A DNA stretch of 20,357 bases, taken from assembly GCA_004151065.3 (NCBI GenBank), contig NWUY0300028272.1, positions 22,790 through 43,146 of the forward strand, in the 5' to 3' direction. The DNA comes from Larix sibirica (Eukaryota; Streptophyta; Pinopsida; Pinales; Pinaceae). Below, piece after piece: positions 1-10,926 of this stretch (the first letter of the stretch is position 1; each line of letters starts with the position of its first letter). The translations under genes and the position numbers were made by a program. The notes beneath the pieces were generated by a model that saw nothing but the letters and a program-made list of their open reading frames with translations, was not told where the DNA came from and ran no database searches.

Positions 1-82
1 TCTATGTATATGAAAGAGAGAGATTTGATATGTATACCTAACATTTAAAATGGTTATATAGAGAGGTAAAAAGAGAGTTACC

Positions 83-109
83 ATAGTTAGACATAAATAG
101 AAAGATTGT
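83..109. repeat. Probable left target-site duplication of LINE-A
   Basis: This stretch next to the A-tail end of LINE-A resembles the sequence just beyond its 5' end (6871-6891). Both read ATAGTTA, then CATA, AGAAA and ATTGT in the same order. The left copy has two small insertions (GA and AAT), and there is one G/T mismatch. The positions are those expected of a target-site duplication made by target-primed reverse transcription. The degeneracy fits an old insertion. Chance similarity of AT-rich DNA is the alternative. Confidence 0.5.
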
Positions 110-112
110 AGA

Positions 113-344
113 TTTTTTCCCATGAAAAAAATGTATTTTATATTTGAGGAGAACCAAAAATACATTCATCGGGTTCTCATGGCATGGTCACGAAGAGATG
201 GAGAAAAGCTCCCTGTTCTCGATAAAGTTCATACAAATCTTCAAAGGTATCTATTGAAAAAACTATTGACTTTACTATGATAAATAACCCCAAAAAGAAC
301 ATAAAGGATCTCTATAAAGGCTCAACACTGACATATTATACATT
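113..344 (-). other. LINE-A 3' untranslated region and A-tail
   Basis: This is the non-coding end of LINE-A after the last readable ORF2 codons. It closes, reading the minus strand, with a T-run, CATGGG and six A. The same kind of ending (T-run, a few bases around a G-rich step, then A6 or A7) closes LINE-B and LINE-C, so I place the 3' terminus at 113. Confidence 0.65.
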
Positions 345-3300
345 TCATGTAGATATAGTACCAAGAACTACTAAAAATTCCCCAAGATTAACTTTTATGG
401 ATACATCAAGATTGTTCTCTTGGATTTCCTCCATAATACAATGTTTAATAGACGGGATCAAGTTGTCCTTTGATAGAAGATCTACTTTGAATTGTAGCTC
501 TCTGCAAACAAGTTTGAAAGATATCCTTTGGAACTGATTGGGAGTAGTCTTGAGTTGCAAAGCAAGGGGTAGAAGGGAGATATTTTGAACCTGAAAATTA
601 CCCTTCATCTAGTTGATGACTAAAGTAGAATCCCCCATAACTCGGAGAGATGTGCAATACCTCTATCCAGAGTGCATTTGAGCAAATAAAATAAAACTTT
701 GAACTCCCTTCTGCTATTGATCTGACGACCCAAATTAACTTTTTAGCTTTAATAAAGTGAGAATCAGAAAGGTGGAGAAGGAAACCAACACCGTAGGTTG
801 GATTTGGGCCATGGAAGGCACCATAAAAGAACCTCAAACATAAGATTTATCCACCTAAATATTCTCGACCAGTCTTTGTGGCTTAGCTTTGGGCATTGTA
901 TTAAAATATAGAAGCATGGAATTCATTTGAGTTGCGACCTGGAAAGGGGGGATATATTTTCCTTCAAACAAAAAAAAGTTCTGAGCAAGCCAGATACCCC
1001 ACAAAACAACCAATGGGACAATCCTATATTCTTTTAGACTTCCTTCTATAAACCATTCAAGAAAGCTTTTCTCAACAGTGTATTTTTTCCAAAGATTATG
1101 CTTACCCAACAGAGCTCCGTCATCATTCCAAACCCGTTGAGAAAAAACACAAGACAAAAATAGATGTGAAGATTTTTCTTCATTAATGCATCTATACAAC
1201 AAACAGGTACAAGGACTTGTTTTATTCCTCCTTTGCAGAGACTCCTGGGTAAGAAATTTGTCGTTTAGGGAAATCCACATGAATAATTTTCCTTTTGGAG
1301 GAGCCCTAATCTACCATAACTTCGACCACCAACATTTGACAACACCAATAACAAGATCAAGAAGAGAAGTATACCCCATCTTAACAATATAATTACCCCA
1401 TTTTCCATTATGCACACAAATTAATTAAACGTGGTCAATATTCAACCTTATATATGCCCTTCTTAAATCAAATAGATAAAGTTTTCGTGCTTTATTTAAA
1501 TCCTCCCCCAAGCCAATCACATGTTCCTATAGCCACCCCCGGTTCCACAAAGTAGTCTCCATTGGGTTGCTGATTAAATTAAGTGTACATCTACCAAATT
1601 GTTGTGGATGTTGAATAAGCTCTTCGGGAAGGAAGACATTTCTACCAGAACCCATCACTACATCGATTATTACCCTCACCTTAGACTCATCTCCAACATT
1701 CCAAGCCAAATATTTTCCAATGACGGGAAAGGAAAGTGTCATAGCCTTCCACTAATTAAAAACATTATGAATACTTTTCCTTTCCTCCTAATCCATTCCA
1801 TCAAAGATCCTGTGGATATAACTTCTAATCAATTATCCTTTTCCAGAGGGTTTCTTTAGTAAAAACATTCCATAAGGATTTTCCTGTAATAAATTTAACA
1901 AATAAATGTATATTATTTAGCCCCTACCCTCTCAACTCCTTGGGAACAACTATCATTTTCCATTTCACTATATGAGATCCCTTATATTCATAACTCCTTT
2001 GACATGAAAAATTAAAACAATACTTCCTAATTATGTCCAAGATACCCTTATGAATGAAAGTAAGAGTATGCCAATAAACTAGAATTGTCTCTAGCACGAC
2101 CTTGGTCATATAAGTTTTCCCCCGCGGACATCCATCTATTGCACCATAATGAAATTAAATTTGTAATCTTTGCTAGTAACCAGAGCCAATATGATTTTCT
2201 ATAGTTGTTGGGTTTGAGATTAAACCTTGAATACTTAACCCCACCATAAATGTCATGTTGTCGAAAAGGAAAGCACCTTTCCAAACCCCGAGCCAAATTT
2301 GCATTGAGCCCAACAATATATACAATTGATTTATTTTCATTGATCAATTATCTCCATCCTATTGCCCTCTTATATAAATGTAAAATCTCCTTATAATACA
2401 AACCTCCACTTTCAAATCCAAAGCAAACCAACAAAACATCATCAACGAGAAGTAGATGAGTAAGAACATCATTGCCTTCCACTTTAACCCCTTGAATTTG
2501 CCTCTGCCTCTTAGCTTCATTGACAACATGACTTAGTAGTTCTACAACAAGGAGAAAAAGATAAGGAGACAGTGGGCACCCTTTCTTGAGACCTATACAT
2601 GCCTTGAAAAAACAAAAACTGAGTCATTTATAAGGACTGCAAATGAAGTAGAATTCACACAACCCATAATCCATTTGACCATAGGAAAAGAGAAACATAT
2701 ATGAATCAAAAGCAATTGAAGGTACAACCAAGAAACTCCATCGTAAGATTTTGAAAGATCCAACTTATTCACTGTTGCAGGAAGATGTGAGGATTTTATG
2801 GTATAGAGACCTTCTTGGGCAGTTTTGTAGCCTCATGAACACGGTGCCCTTCTAGAAAACCAAATTGTTCAGGATAAATGAAAGTAGACAATAATGTATT
2901 TAGCCTTACTGCAATCACATTGGTGATAATCTTATATATGCTATTGCAAAGTGAAACTGCTTTGAATCCATCAAAAGTCTCTAGACAATCCACTTTTGGG
3001 ATTAGAGCAATGAAGGCGGCATTAAAATTTTTGGGCACCTTCCCTGAAAGTCGCACTTCCTCCACTATCATAAGTAAACCATCACCCAACATATCAAAGA
3101 ATTCAATATAAAACTTGGCAGTCCACCCATCAATGCTTGGGATTTTGCCCTTCTTGAAAGAATGTAAAACATTCAATAGTTCCACCTTTGTAATATATTC
3201 AAACTTTTTATCAACATCCTCTTCATTAACCAATCTTGGAAAGTTTCTTTGAGAATCAGTGACTATATTAGCTCTATATGGTTCTTTGAATATATTTTTA

Positions 3301-4503
3301 AAATATTGGACCCCTAATCTTACCAAATCTTGGAAAATGCTAACTCTCCTTCTTTCTGCATTGGCCAATTCCCAAATAAAATTGATAATCCTCCTATGGT
3401 TGGAAAAACTATGAAAAGAAATTGTATTATGATCACCCAACTCAAACTAGGTAACTCTACTCTTAAAGCTCCACTCCATTTCCTTATCCAACAAAAGTGC
3501 TAACTTTTTTGGCTTCTAAATTTTTCAATGAAACCATCTCATCCTCATTAAACAACAACCCTCATATCCAACTAATAAAGTTTCAAAAACCTTTTCAACA
3601 TCTTTAATCTAACTATCCCTACTTTTATGTCTTCCATTGGCCCATACAACCACCTTTTCCTTAACACCTTTCAAAGGCCTTACAAACAATTTGCAAACAG
3701 GTTCGTCCATCATAGGGTCAAAACTTTTCCAATTTTCCTTCACAAGAGATTGAAAATTCTCTTCAGATGTCTAACCCGAGTTATACTTGAAGGGATCCCC
3801 AAGTTTCAAATTGTTATGGTCCAATTCTAACACAATTGGGAAGTAGCCCGAAGATCTTTTGGAACCAATCCAAGATATATATCTTTCCACTTTTTGAATT
3901 AAAATGTTATGAACCAAGAATCTATCCAATTTTTTAGAAAGACCTTCTCCCCTTGCTATGTTATTACTCCATGTAGGCTTAAGTTGGATGGGCTCAATGT
4001 CTACTAAACCTACCAACTCAAGGTAATTTTGGAATTAATCAGCTAATATTTCCACTCTAACATTGTCCCCCCAAATCTCTCTTATATTCATAGTAAATTT
4101 AAGGTCCACCCATACTATGAGTTTATCGGACTTGAGGAAACCGTAAGTAAATAAGTTGTCCCAAGAAAGTTGCTTATCCTCGTAAGGCCCATACAGATTG
4201 AAAATTGTCAAAATCATCCCCAAGCTCCTACTAAAAACTTATGTGCATAGACATGAGTGCACAAAAAAGGGTTAACTAGAGTCATTGATTGAGACCATCA
4301 CGTAATTAGTCCATCCAATAAACCCTGAAAGTCAATTGATAAAAAATCCCAACCAATCCGGGACTTGCTTAACTCTAAAATAAAATGGTCACCCTTCCCC
4401 ATTATTTCTTGAATCAAGACAATATCTGGAATATCAAAATCCATCAAATGTTTTAAGGCTAATTTGTTGGCTTGCCCCCTATCCCTCTAATATTTAGTGA
4501 CAT
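345..4503 (-). pseudogene. LINE-A ORF2 remnant (endonuclease, RT, zf-RVT, RNase H)
   Basis: The product would nick target DNA and copy the element RNA. The start is ATG at 4503 (MSLNIRGIGG), the usual plant LINE ORF2 opening, but the frame is lost within about ten codons. Endonuclease pieces follow: LIQE near 4410, NLYGPYEDK and a damaged GGDLN (VWVDLKF) at 4223-4035, and PTWSN, KKLDRFLV and SGYFPI (normally SDHxPI) at 4016-3771. RT pieces are KGKIPSIDGWTAKFY and AFIALIPKVD (3440-2796), DLSKSYD near 2760, RKGCPLSPYLFLLV and LLLVDDVLL near 2440. The connection region has LKPNNYRKS near 2230. The zf-RVT region (1280-855) has HLFLSCVFSQRVW, with the second Cys of its first pair now Tyr. RNase H spans three frames at about 840-430: the first catalytic Asp is Tyr (FYGA), while GDSTLVI and VDLLSK remain. 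Many stops and indels make it non-functional. Confidence 0.85.
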
Positions 4504-6765
4504 AATCTTATTTTAGTAACTTTGTTTAGGGTTATGTCGATTCTAAGGGCCCCTGTAATCAATCTTTTTTTCCTTGGTTCACTTCTTTAACTACTCTTTC
4601 CTAAGCATGCTTCATAGCAGAATTTTTCCAAACTGACCGAGGCCCTAAATCCTTACAAGTATCCTACTCTAAACCTTCAGAGACAACCGGATCTATAATA
4701 AAATTCCCCCTTTTGGATTAAAGTAGATAGTGAACCCATCCCCTCATCTGAATAGAAATTGGGGCTTGCATACCTTCGGAAATAGGGAGCATTTCCACTC
4801 CCTGTGACAGAACAAAGTTATTAAAAACAACACCAGTTTGCAACCATTGGTCTCCCCTCCCAACTTATTTTTAGAATCAACAATAGGTTTGTTCCTACCC
4901 CTTAATCCCATATTTTTATTAGGTATAGCAAAATAAGTACCCTTCTCTTCTATAGTTTGCAGTAATGAAACCCCCTCAAGACGAGTAGCAATAATGAACT
5001 TACTCGAAGGAGGATAAATCTCATGTCCAAGAGGGAAAAAGGAAATCCTACTCATCGTCCAAGGGAGAACAAAGCAAACCCTTACATGTTGCTTGCACAA
5101 AACCATCACCTCCATTGGGATCCTAGCATGACTCAACTAAGTTAAGAATTGGTGACATCACCTACCCTAAAAGCAACCTTCTTTGCTTCCCTTTATTTTG
5201 ATTTCACCTTCTTCTGAGATTGAGGAATATCTACTACCTTAGGCCTCCACTCTTCATCACCCATCACTTGAGAATCAACCAACAGACTAGTGTCGACAAC
5301 ATTGTCAACCTTTAATGCATGACATTTCACACCACCACCCATAGCTTGAATGTGTCAGTCACATACACAAGGATTTGAGCATGACATGATGATTAAAGGG
5401 ATGGACCAGTCAACTATCCCAAAATCAACATCATTTGAAACTCTTTCTTCCAATATTACTTGCTTATGAGATTGTGGGGAAGCTATCACTCAGAGCTCCT
5501 TGCTTCAACAGCTTTCCCTCTAGAATGAGCCAAAGAACTACTTTTATGAGTGTAATCAACCTCCACAATTATCTTTTTTCTCCACACCTTTTTTGTTAAA
5601 GGCTTGTAATAGTGTTTATGCACATGGCCATTCGTATGGCATCATGAGCACCAAAAGGGAATATTAACATAGTCCAAAACCTATTGATACCTTCACTCTC
5701 CAAAGAGCAAGTCCACAGACTCAAATAAGCCATGACTAACATCAACCTCCACTAGAATTCTAGCCACCGAACGACTATTACTCTGTTTGAAACTATCGTC
5801 AACAAATAATATCTTTCATATCTGATCCCCTATAACCCTAAGTGCTTGTTCAGTCCATAGTTGTATCAGTAACCTAAGTAACTTCACCTAGACCAAGGTA
5901 TTCTTCATAAATTCATCCTTAGCATCAAATAAAGGGTGCCAAGGTTTCATAGATAAGAATTCATTATCCATAAACTATAGTCCCCTCAAGATCAATGGGG
6001 CTCCATCCTTCGTTCAAAAGAGGAACCATAGCCAATCACGTGCTAAGATATGGAAGGTTGAAAGATATCCAAGTAACCACTGCTAATTATGTTGTAACCA
6101 CAAATTTAAAGTATCCATAGAAACCATCCACTCAAGGAACTTTCCAACCAAATTGAAATCATGAAGATCTAGAATTTGATCCACTTTTAGATCCTCACCT
6201 ACTAGCAACCCCACCCCTTCAATGCGACTTTTAACCACCCGACATATTTTCTTATTCTTTGCCTCTGCCCCCAAAGAATTACTAACACCTTGTAAGTGAG
6301 CTAGATCAATCCTACTGCCAGCAAATCGAGGCCACATATTACAGTTGCAAAACCCTTGTCCCTAAAACCTTCTTTGCATAAACCCCTCTCTGAACATAAA
6401 TAATTGAACTGTAAAGAATTTGGGAGAAACATACCTCAAAAAATTCCTTGGTTTAGGATCCATAGAATAATCCAAGGGAACGTCCATAGTTGTTTTTACT
6501 CCCAAATTCATGACAGGAACGGAGGATTGATTGCATAACTACTCGGGACCGATATCAATCTTGTCCTAGGATCAAGAAGGACGACATGTATTACTGGAGA
6601 TGCTAATAGATGGCTGAGGTGAAACCTCCCCCGTGGACTCTATTACCTCATTATAAACCCTTGTACTCTCCCAAACCTCAAGTAACTCCACATGGGATGA
6701 AATATTGTGTTAGATTTCAAATCCTCTTCCTCTTGGAAGTCCACTAGTTCCACATCATTTTCCAT
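4494..6765 (-). pseudogene. LINE-A ORF1 remnant (DUF4283-like plus CCHC knuckle)
   Basis: ORF1 proteins of plant LINEs bind the element RNA. I take ATG at 6765 (MENDVELVDFQEEE) as the start: it is the first ATG opening an acidic stretch, about 100 bases inside the inferred 5' end. Readable segments are FNLVGKFLEWMVSMDTLNLWL at about 6165-6090 (the FTLVGKFLG-type opening of DUF4283), FMDNEFLSMKPWHPLFDAKDE near 5960-5910, WTEQALRVIGDQI near 5850 and RILVEVDVSHGLFESVDL near 5760. A zinc knuckle lies at about 5650-5609. It keeps Cys, Cys and His but has an internal stop, and the last Cys is Tyr. A long linker follows, with one open piece at 5136-4744. The C-terminus is readable as ALRIDITLNKVTKIRLCH, ending at TAA 4494-4496, which overlaps the ORF2 ATG by ten bases. 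Multiple frames and stops show it is dead. Confidence 0.75.
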
Positions 6766-6870
6766 GAATGCACCTAACATTAGTTGTCATAGAGGACTTG
6801 TGGGAGTGAGGCAAGACTACAAAAACCCTAAACCTTACCCTTCTTTGTCCATAGAAAAACTATAGATAAG
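6766..6870 (-). promoter_or_regulatory. LINE-A 5' leader, possible internal promoter region
   Basis: About 105 bases lie between the candidate 5' target-site duplication and the ORF1 ATG. L1-type elements usually carry their promoter inside the 5' untranslated region. I can see no specific promoter motif here, so the label rests on position only. Confidence 0.3.
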
Positions 6871-6891
6871 ATAGTTACATAGAAATATTGT
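6871..6891. repeat. Probable right target-site duplication of LINE-A
   Basis: This is the partner of 83-109: ATAGTTACATAGAAA followed by TATTGT. It defines the inferred 5' boundary of LINE-A at 6870. The match is degenerate (two small indels and one mismatch), so a moderate confidence is appropriate. Confidence 0.5.
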
Positions 6892-8489
6892 TATAATGTA
6901 AATATATATACCTCGCCAATAATCAACACCATATTTTTACATATTCACATCTGCATAACTTTTGAGTTATGAGTTTAATTATTGAGTTGAGCAAGATAAA
7001 GTAATACTAGTCCCATCTTAAATGATAAAAAAAAAATTATATCTCAAGGGATTTGATCCCTTCCGACTCTTGACATATAAAAGGTTAACATAGATCTATG
7101 ATGGTCTAAGACCAACTCATTTCGGTAATATCGTGACTAATCTAGGGAAACTAATGTAAGGTTTTACCTCACCATTGAATTGATCAATGTAATGATAACT
7201 AACCTTTTTAAATCACCATAGAGTTGTTGAGAAACTAACCTTTTCAATTCAAGTAATTCCTTAATTGGATCAATCTTTGAATCCCAATTCACTCAATTAC
7301 AACCAAGATCCATGGTCAATGCCATATGACCAACATAAAACCTTAATTAATTTCTCTAGGGTTAATTGGTGCAACTAAAACTAGCTAACCCTTCTAAGTC
7401 AACCTTGGGATAGTGAGGACAGAGCCTTTTACCTCAAGTAAGGCCTTCATTAAACCTTATTAAATTAATATATTTAGACCAATCCACTCAAGTAGAATGA
7501 GGACTGATTTGGTAAAATCAATCCAAAATCTTAATTACTCCTAACAAAAACTAATCTTTCATTTTAGGTTAACAATACTAAGTTTAAGATTTTAGAGCAT
7601 GGTATAAGGGGCACTTAAATTGTCCTCTTTTTTGTGAGGGTAATTTTCTTAGGGGAGACAACGTTTCACTTCTTACATATATTTTTTCGGAAATCCAACA
7701 ATCTAGATCATCTTAAAATTGAGTAAAACACATAAAAATCAAAATTTTATACTCAAAATTCCCAACAATTAAGTGAAACTCAAACTTTCAACAAAATTCC
7801 TATCCATTTTGAAAACAACTAAAAAACAAAAAACCATGCCCATGCCCCAAACTTTGATCCATGTCAAGATTTTTCAACGTTAAAAAGGCAAAAGACCAAA
7901 TTAAGACATAGGATCTCGAGTTGACTAAAGTACGAGTGATTCTACTATCACATAGTATGACCGTGCATAAGGCCTAACCAATGGAACTTAAAAGTCGTCT
8001 AGTCACTTTAACGTACAATGTAGTAATAATCATTTCAAAAGCATGAGACTAGAACTTGAACCACTTTAATGTACATTAATTTATCCTTCTTCCTAGATAG
8101 AGGGACTCACGGGAGTGAATTTGAAACAAAATTCAAATTTATAATTATTAGGATATTTTTATATATAACAACAATTATATGTAAAAAGCATAAGAAAGAA
8201 AGTTTCATATGTAAGGAAAAAGGTTAAACATTTTCTGAAATGAATTTTTTGGTTTGTTATCAATTGAATTTAACTATGTAATCTTTGTTTAAATTATAAT
8301 TGGATAAATTGCTATTTTTAATATAAAAATGGATTCATCACCTTTAAATACCTTTAATGCTTAACATTTGATAATTGCAATTCCATCTATCGAAAATAAT
8401 TTTTTATTAGATTTTAGGTTAAAATAAACAATATCACTTCATACTATTTTAAGTGGCCAATAAAATCAAATTCTTAAACCATTTAAAAT
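6892..8489. other. AT-rich intergenic DNA without a recognisable gene
   Basis: No open frame of note and no retrotransposon motif could be read on either strand. There is an A10 run at 7027-7036, and a 7-bp perfect hairpin AAGGGAT/ATCCCTT at 7046-7062. Near 8010 and 8070 are two short look-alike phrases containing CACTTTAA and GTACA. The region may hold very old transposon debris. Confidence 0.6.
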
Positions 8490-8556
8490 ATTTGAAACCC
8501 AAGGTCACATTATTGTATTTATATGTGTATCATTTTTAATAAAATTGCGCATTCAT
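8490..8556. repeat. Direct repeat, left copy (about 67 bp)
   Basis: By eye it is about 87% identical, with one 1-base indel, to 9091-9158 in the same orientation. The shared core includes TTGTATTTATATGTGTATCA. A shorter echo follows at once: TTAATAAAATTG before GCGCATTCA is repeated about 30 bases on before TGCACTCA. The two copies enclose about 530 bp. Confidence 0.75.
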
Positions 8557-8640
8557 GATTATTGTTAATAAAATTGTGCACTCAAAGTTGTAGCCAGCAG
8601 ACAAAAATAAAGCATTGCACCATAGCATCTATTTGTTTGT

Positions 8641-8890
8641 AGTCATAAACCACCAATCCTAAAAACACCCATTTAGTGGAGGCATCAAATTTTATAGCTT
8701 TTGCTATCATTGTTTTGTGGTCATCCAAAAACCATCCATTTAGTAGAAGACATCGACTTCTGCTAACTTTTTTGGTGTGTAGTTAGCCAAAACCATCTGG
8801 TTAGTGGTCATCCTAAAACCACCAATTCAGAGATCACTTATATTTTCAACATTTAGTAGAAGACATCAACTCTTGTTAGCTTACTTGGAA
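8641..8890. repeat. Degenerate internal repeats, about three copies
   Basis: Three phrases of the type CATTTAGTRGARGACATC, each followed by a C/T-rich stretch and a GCTA or TTAGC step, begin near 8670, 8738 and 8850. Each is preceded at varying distance by an AAAACCACC-like phrase (near 8648, 8728 and 8812). Spacing varies from about 68 to 112 bases, so this is an eroded tandem array. It lies wholly between the direct repeats at 8490 and 9091. Confidence 0.55.
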
Positions 8891-9090
8891 AATTCAGATT
8901 GTCAAGAAATGTTCAGCCATTGGCATTGTCCACGTATAGATTTTAGCGAGCTCTTTAAGAAAATGCTTGGACTCACAAGCACCCCTTCAGATTAAGTGGG
9001 GAGGGGATGTGGGTAACCTAATCCGTTAGGGCTAGTAAAAGTCGCATTGATGAATATGAAGTCATTGGAAGTCCAAAAGACCTTATGAGA

Positions 9091-9158
9091 ATCTGAAACC
9101 AAAGGCCACATTTCTTGTATTTATATGTGTATCATTCTTTATAAGATTGTGCATTCAT
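9091..9158. repeat. Direct repeat, right copy (about 68 bp)
   Basis: Partner of 8490-8556. The separation of about 600 bases could reflect a segmental duplication or the terminal repeats of a small, unclassified mobile element. I see no flanking target duplication. Confidence 0.75.
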
Positions 9159-9205
9159 AAATATTCTCTTTGTCCTTGATTATTATTGATTCTAACACAA
9201 CTTTT

Positions 9206-9235
9206 AAAATTTTATATAATTATATATAAAATTTT
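9206..9235. repeat. AT-rich hairpin with 13-bp perfect arms
   Basis: The arms AAAATTTTATATA (9206-9218) and TATATAAAATTTT (9223-9235) are perfect reverse complements around a 4-base spacer. Such AT palindromes are common in plant intergenic DNA. The rest of 9159-9534 is AT-rich and shows no gene. Confidence 0.6.
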
Positions 9236-9534
9236 ACAACTTTTTAAAATAAATTATATAACTTGAAAAATATTAATTACTATTCTTTCACATTAAAAAT
9301 TGTCATAAAATTGTTTTTTTTCATTATATTTTATAAAGAGAAAAAAAAGATTTTGTAAATATTATTGGCATTACATTATAAATAAGTGGCGTCAGTACGC
9401 TACTTCCATGTCATATACTCATTAGTCCTTTTGTTTCTATGAATGGACTCTTAGCAATTGATTTCCATTGATTTGTGTGTTTTTAGCATTAATTCATTTT
9501 TTTCCATAGGAAAATATCTCGCAACACATTGTAT

Positions 9535-10883
9535 TATGTATCACATTCTTCACGGCCAAAAAGCCTCTATTACATATCAATAGTTTGTCTCTAGCATAAG
9601 TGGAATATTGTCATAAAAAAGAGTGGTTCTTTACAACATATAACATCAAATATATGAGCTATCAACTCCAAAAAAAGATAAAGCCCTTCTAATAGCCTAC
9701 ATAGGTAGAGTTCTACATATAAGGGAGGAAACCCTTAAAGGTATGGACCGATGAGTAGGTCGTGTGTTGGTTGAGGTGGACCTGTCCAAAGGGTTATTGG
9801 AGAAACTTGATATTGAATGGCATGGAAAAAATTTGCACAATCCCTGGATTACTGGGGACTACCATTTCGATGCTCTAGATGTCATGCCGTTGGACATCTC
9901 TGGAGGGAGTGTAGTGTGTCAAGCTCAGATTTGGATGAGGTTGGTTCGATGGAGGAGGTATATGCATGGACATCAGATGGGGGTTCCGGCTCGGATGAGA
10001 CTCTGGAGACTCAGGAAATTCCTCAACCGCCCATGCAAAACTCACATAGCAACTGGGACCCAGATCCAACTTCGTTATTGGGTAAGTTGAAATCTTTGGC
10101 CCCTGTATTTGTGAATTATTTATCTATTGAGGAGAGAGATTATTTACAAGTATTAGAGGGGAAAGGAGCTAATCTCAGGGATGAGGTTATAGGTGGAGGG
10201 CGGTATTTCTTCCAAGGGATTAAGATTGTTGAAATAGACTTGAAAGATCCGCCCGATGAGTCCCAGGATATTATATTGGAAAATGCCCCTCTTAAGACAC
10301 CTATGGAGCAGATCACTCTAATCAATGAACCGTCACCATTATTAACGCCCCTATCTATGTCAAATAATCGAGATTCTGTGGGAATAATCATTCCACATCA
10401 CATTCAGTCATCTAAGTTGGCTATGGGTGACCCTTTGTATTACACAAACCTTCCAACTGATAAGCTAAAATTCACTTATGATCAGCAGATGATCTACAAA
10501 TCCCCCCTTCCACCATGATAATCGATTCTAATTCGCGGACACCATCATATTGTACTGTTCTTAAAAAAAATACTCCTCTTTTCACCTACATCGGAAACAG
10601 GCATGTTGACAAGGGGAACGGACTTGGCTCTGAGGAAGAGCAGGACTCCACTCTGGACAAGCGGCATGCTAAGGAGATATACCAAGGGGGGCTAGCAAAA
10701 AATCTGTCACCTATCAAAACATGGAGTGCGAGGAAAGGGAAAACTATGAGCTTGACAGAGGCAAACAATATCTCTACTCTTGTAGATGAACCTGCATCAT
10801 TATCCAATGATTCCAATAGGGCGCTTATAGGCATGAAATACCTAGAAAGGGTTAAGAGATTCTCATTATGTATCTTAACATAA
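9535..10883 (+). pseudogene. LINE-B ORF1 remnant with CCHC zinc knuckle
   Basis: This is the nucleic-acid-binding ORF1 protein of the element, lacking its N-terminus. The residues run through three frames: YIGRVLHIREETLKGMDR, a TGA, then VGRVLVEVDLSKGLLEKLDI (to about 9825); then open codons 9817-10518 with an intact knuckle CSRCHAVGHLWREC (C-x2-C-x4-H-x4-C, 9871-9912); then 10515-10883. The first frame change coincides with an A6 run at 9826-9831, where seven A would restore continuity. The second lies near a C6 run at 10502-10507, where the stop and the next ATG overlap as ATGA. After the knuckle the protein is a low-similarity Ser/Pro/acidic linker, as usual for these proteins. The C-terminus ALIGMKYLERVKRFSLC resembles that of LINE-A, and its TAA (10881-10883) overlaps the ORF2 start by 16 bases. 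Confidence 0.8.
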
Positions 10884-10926
10884 GAGGGATTGGGGGCCCT
10901 CAAAAAAATTAGCCCTTAAGAGACTT

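Larger units (their letters stand above)
113..6870 (-). mobile_element. LINE-A: near full-length, decayed L1-type retrotransposon
   Basis: In minus-strand order one can read a short leader, ORF1 with a DUF4283-like region and a CCHC knuckle, ORF2 with endonuclease, reverse transcriptase, zf-RVT and RNase H, a 3' untranslated part, and an A6 tail (T6 at 113-118 on the plus strand). The domain order and the length of about 6.75 kb fit a complete plant L1-type LINE. Every domain is broken by stops and frame changes, so it is not autonomous. A candidate degenerate target-site duplication flanks it. The 5' boundary rests only on that duplication. By residue similarity it belongs to a different subfamily from LINE-B and LINE-C. 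Confidence 0.85.

Noticed and set aside
8010-8095. Possible Pol III B-box phrase GGTTCAAGTTC on the minus strand near 8060
   Set aside because: The spacing within the motif is off by one, and no A box or tRNA-like fold was found.
8804-8995. 63-codon open frame on the plus strand
   Set aside because: It overlaps the degenerate repeats, resembles no family I know and has no supporting context. An open frame of this length is expected by chance.
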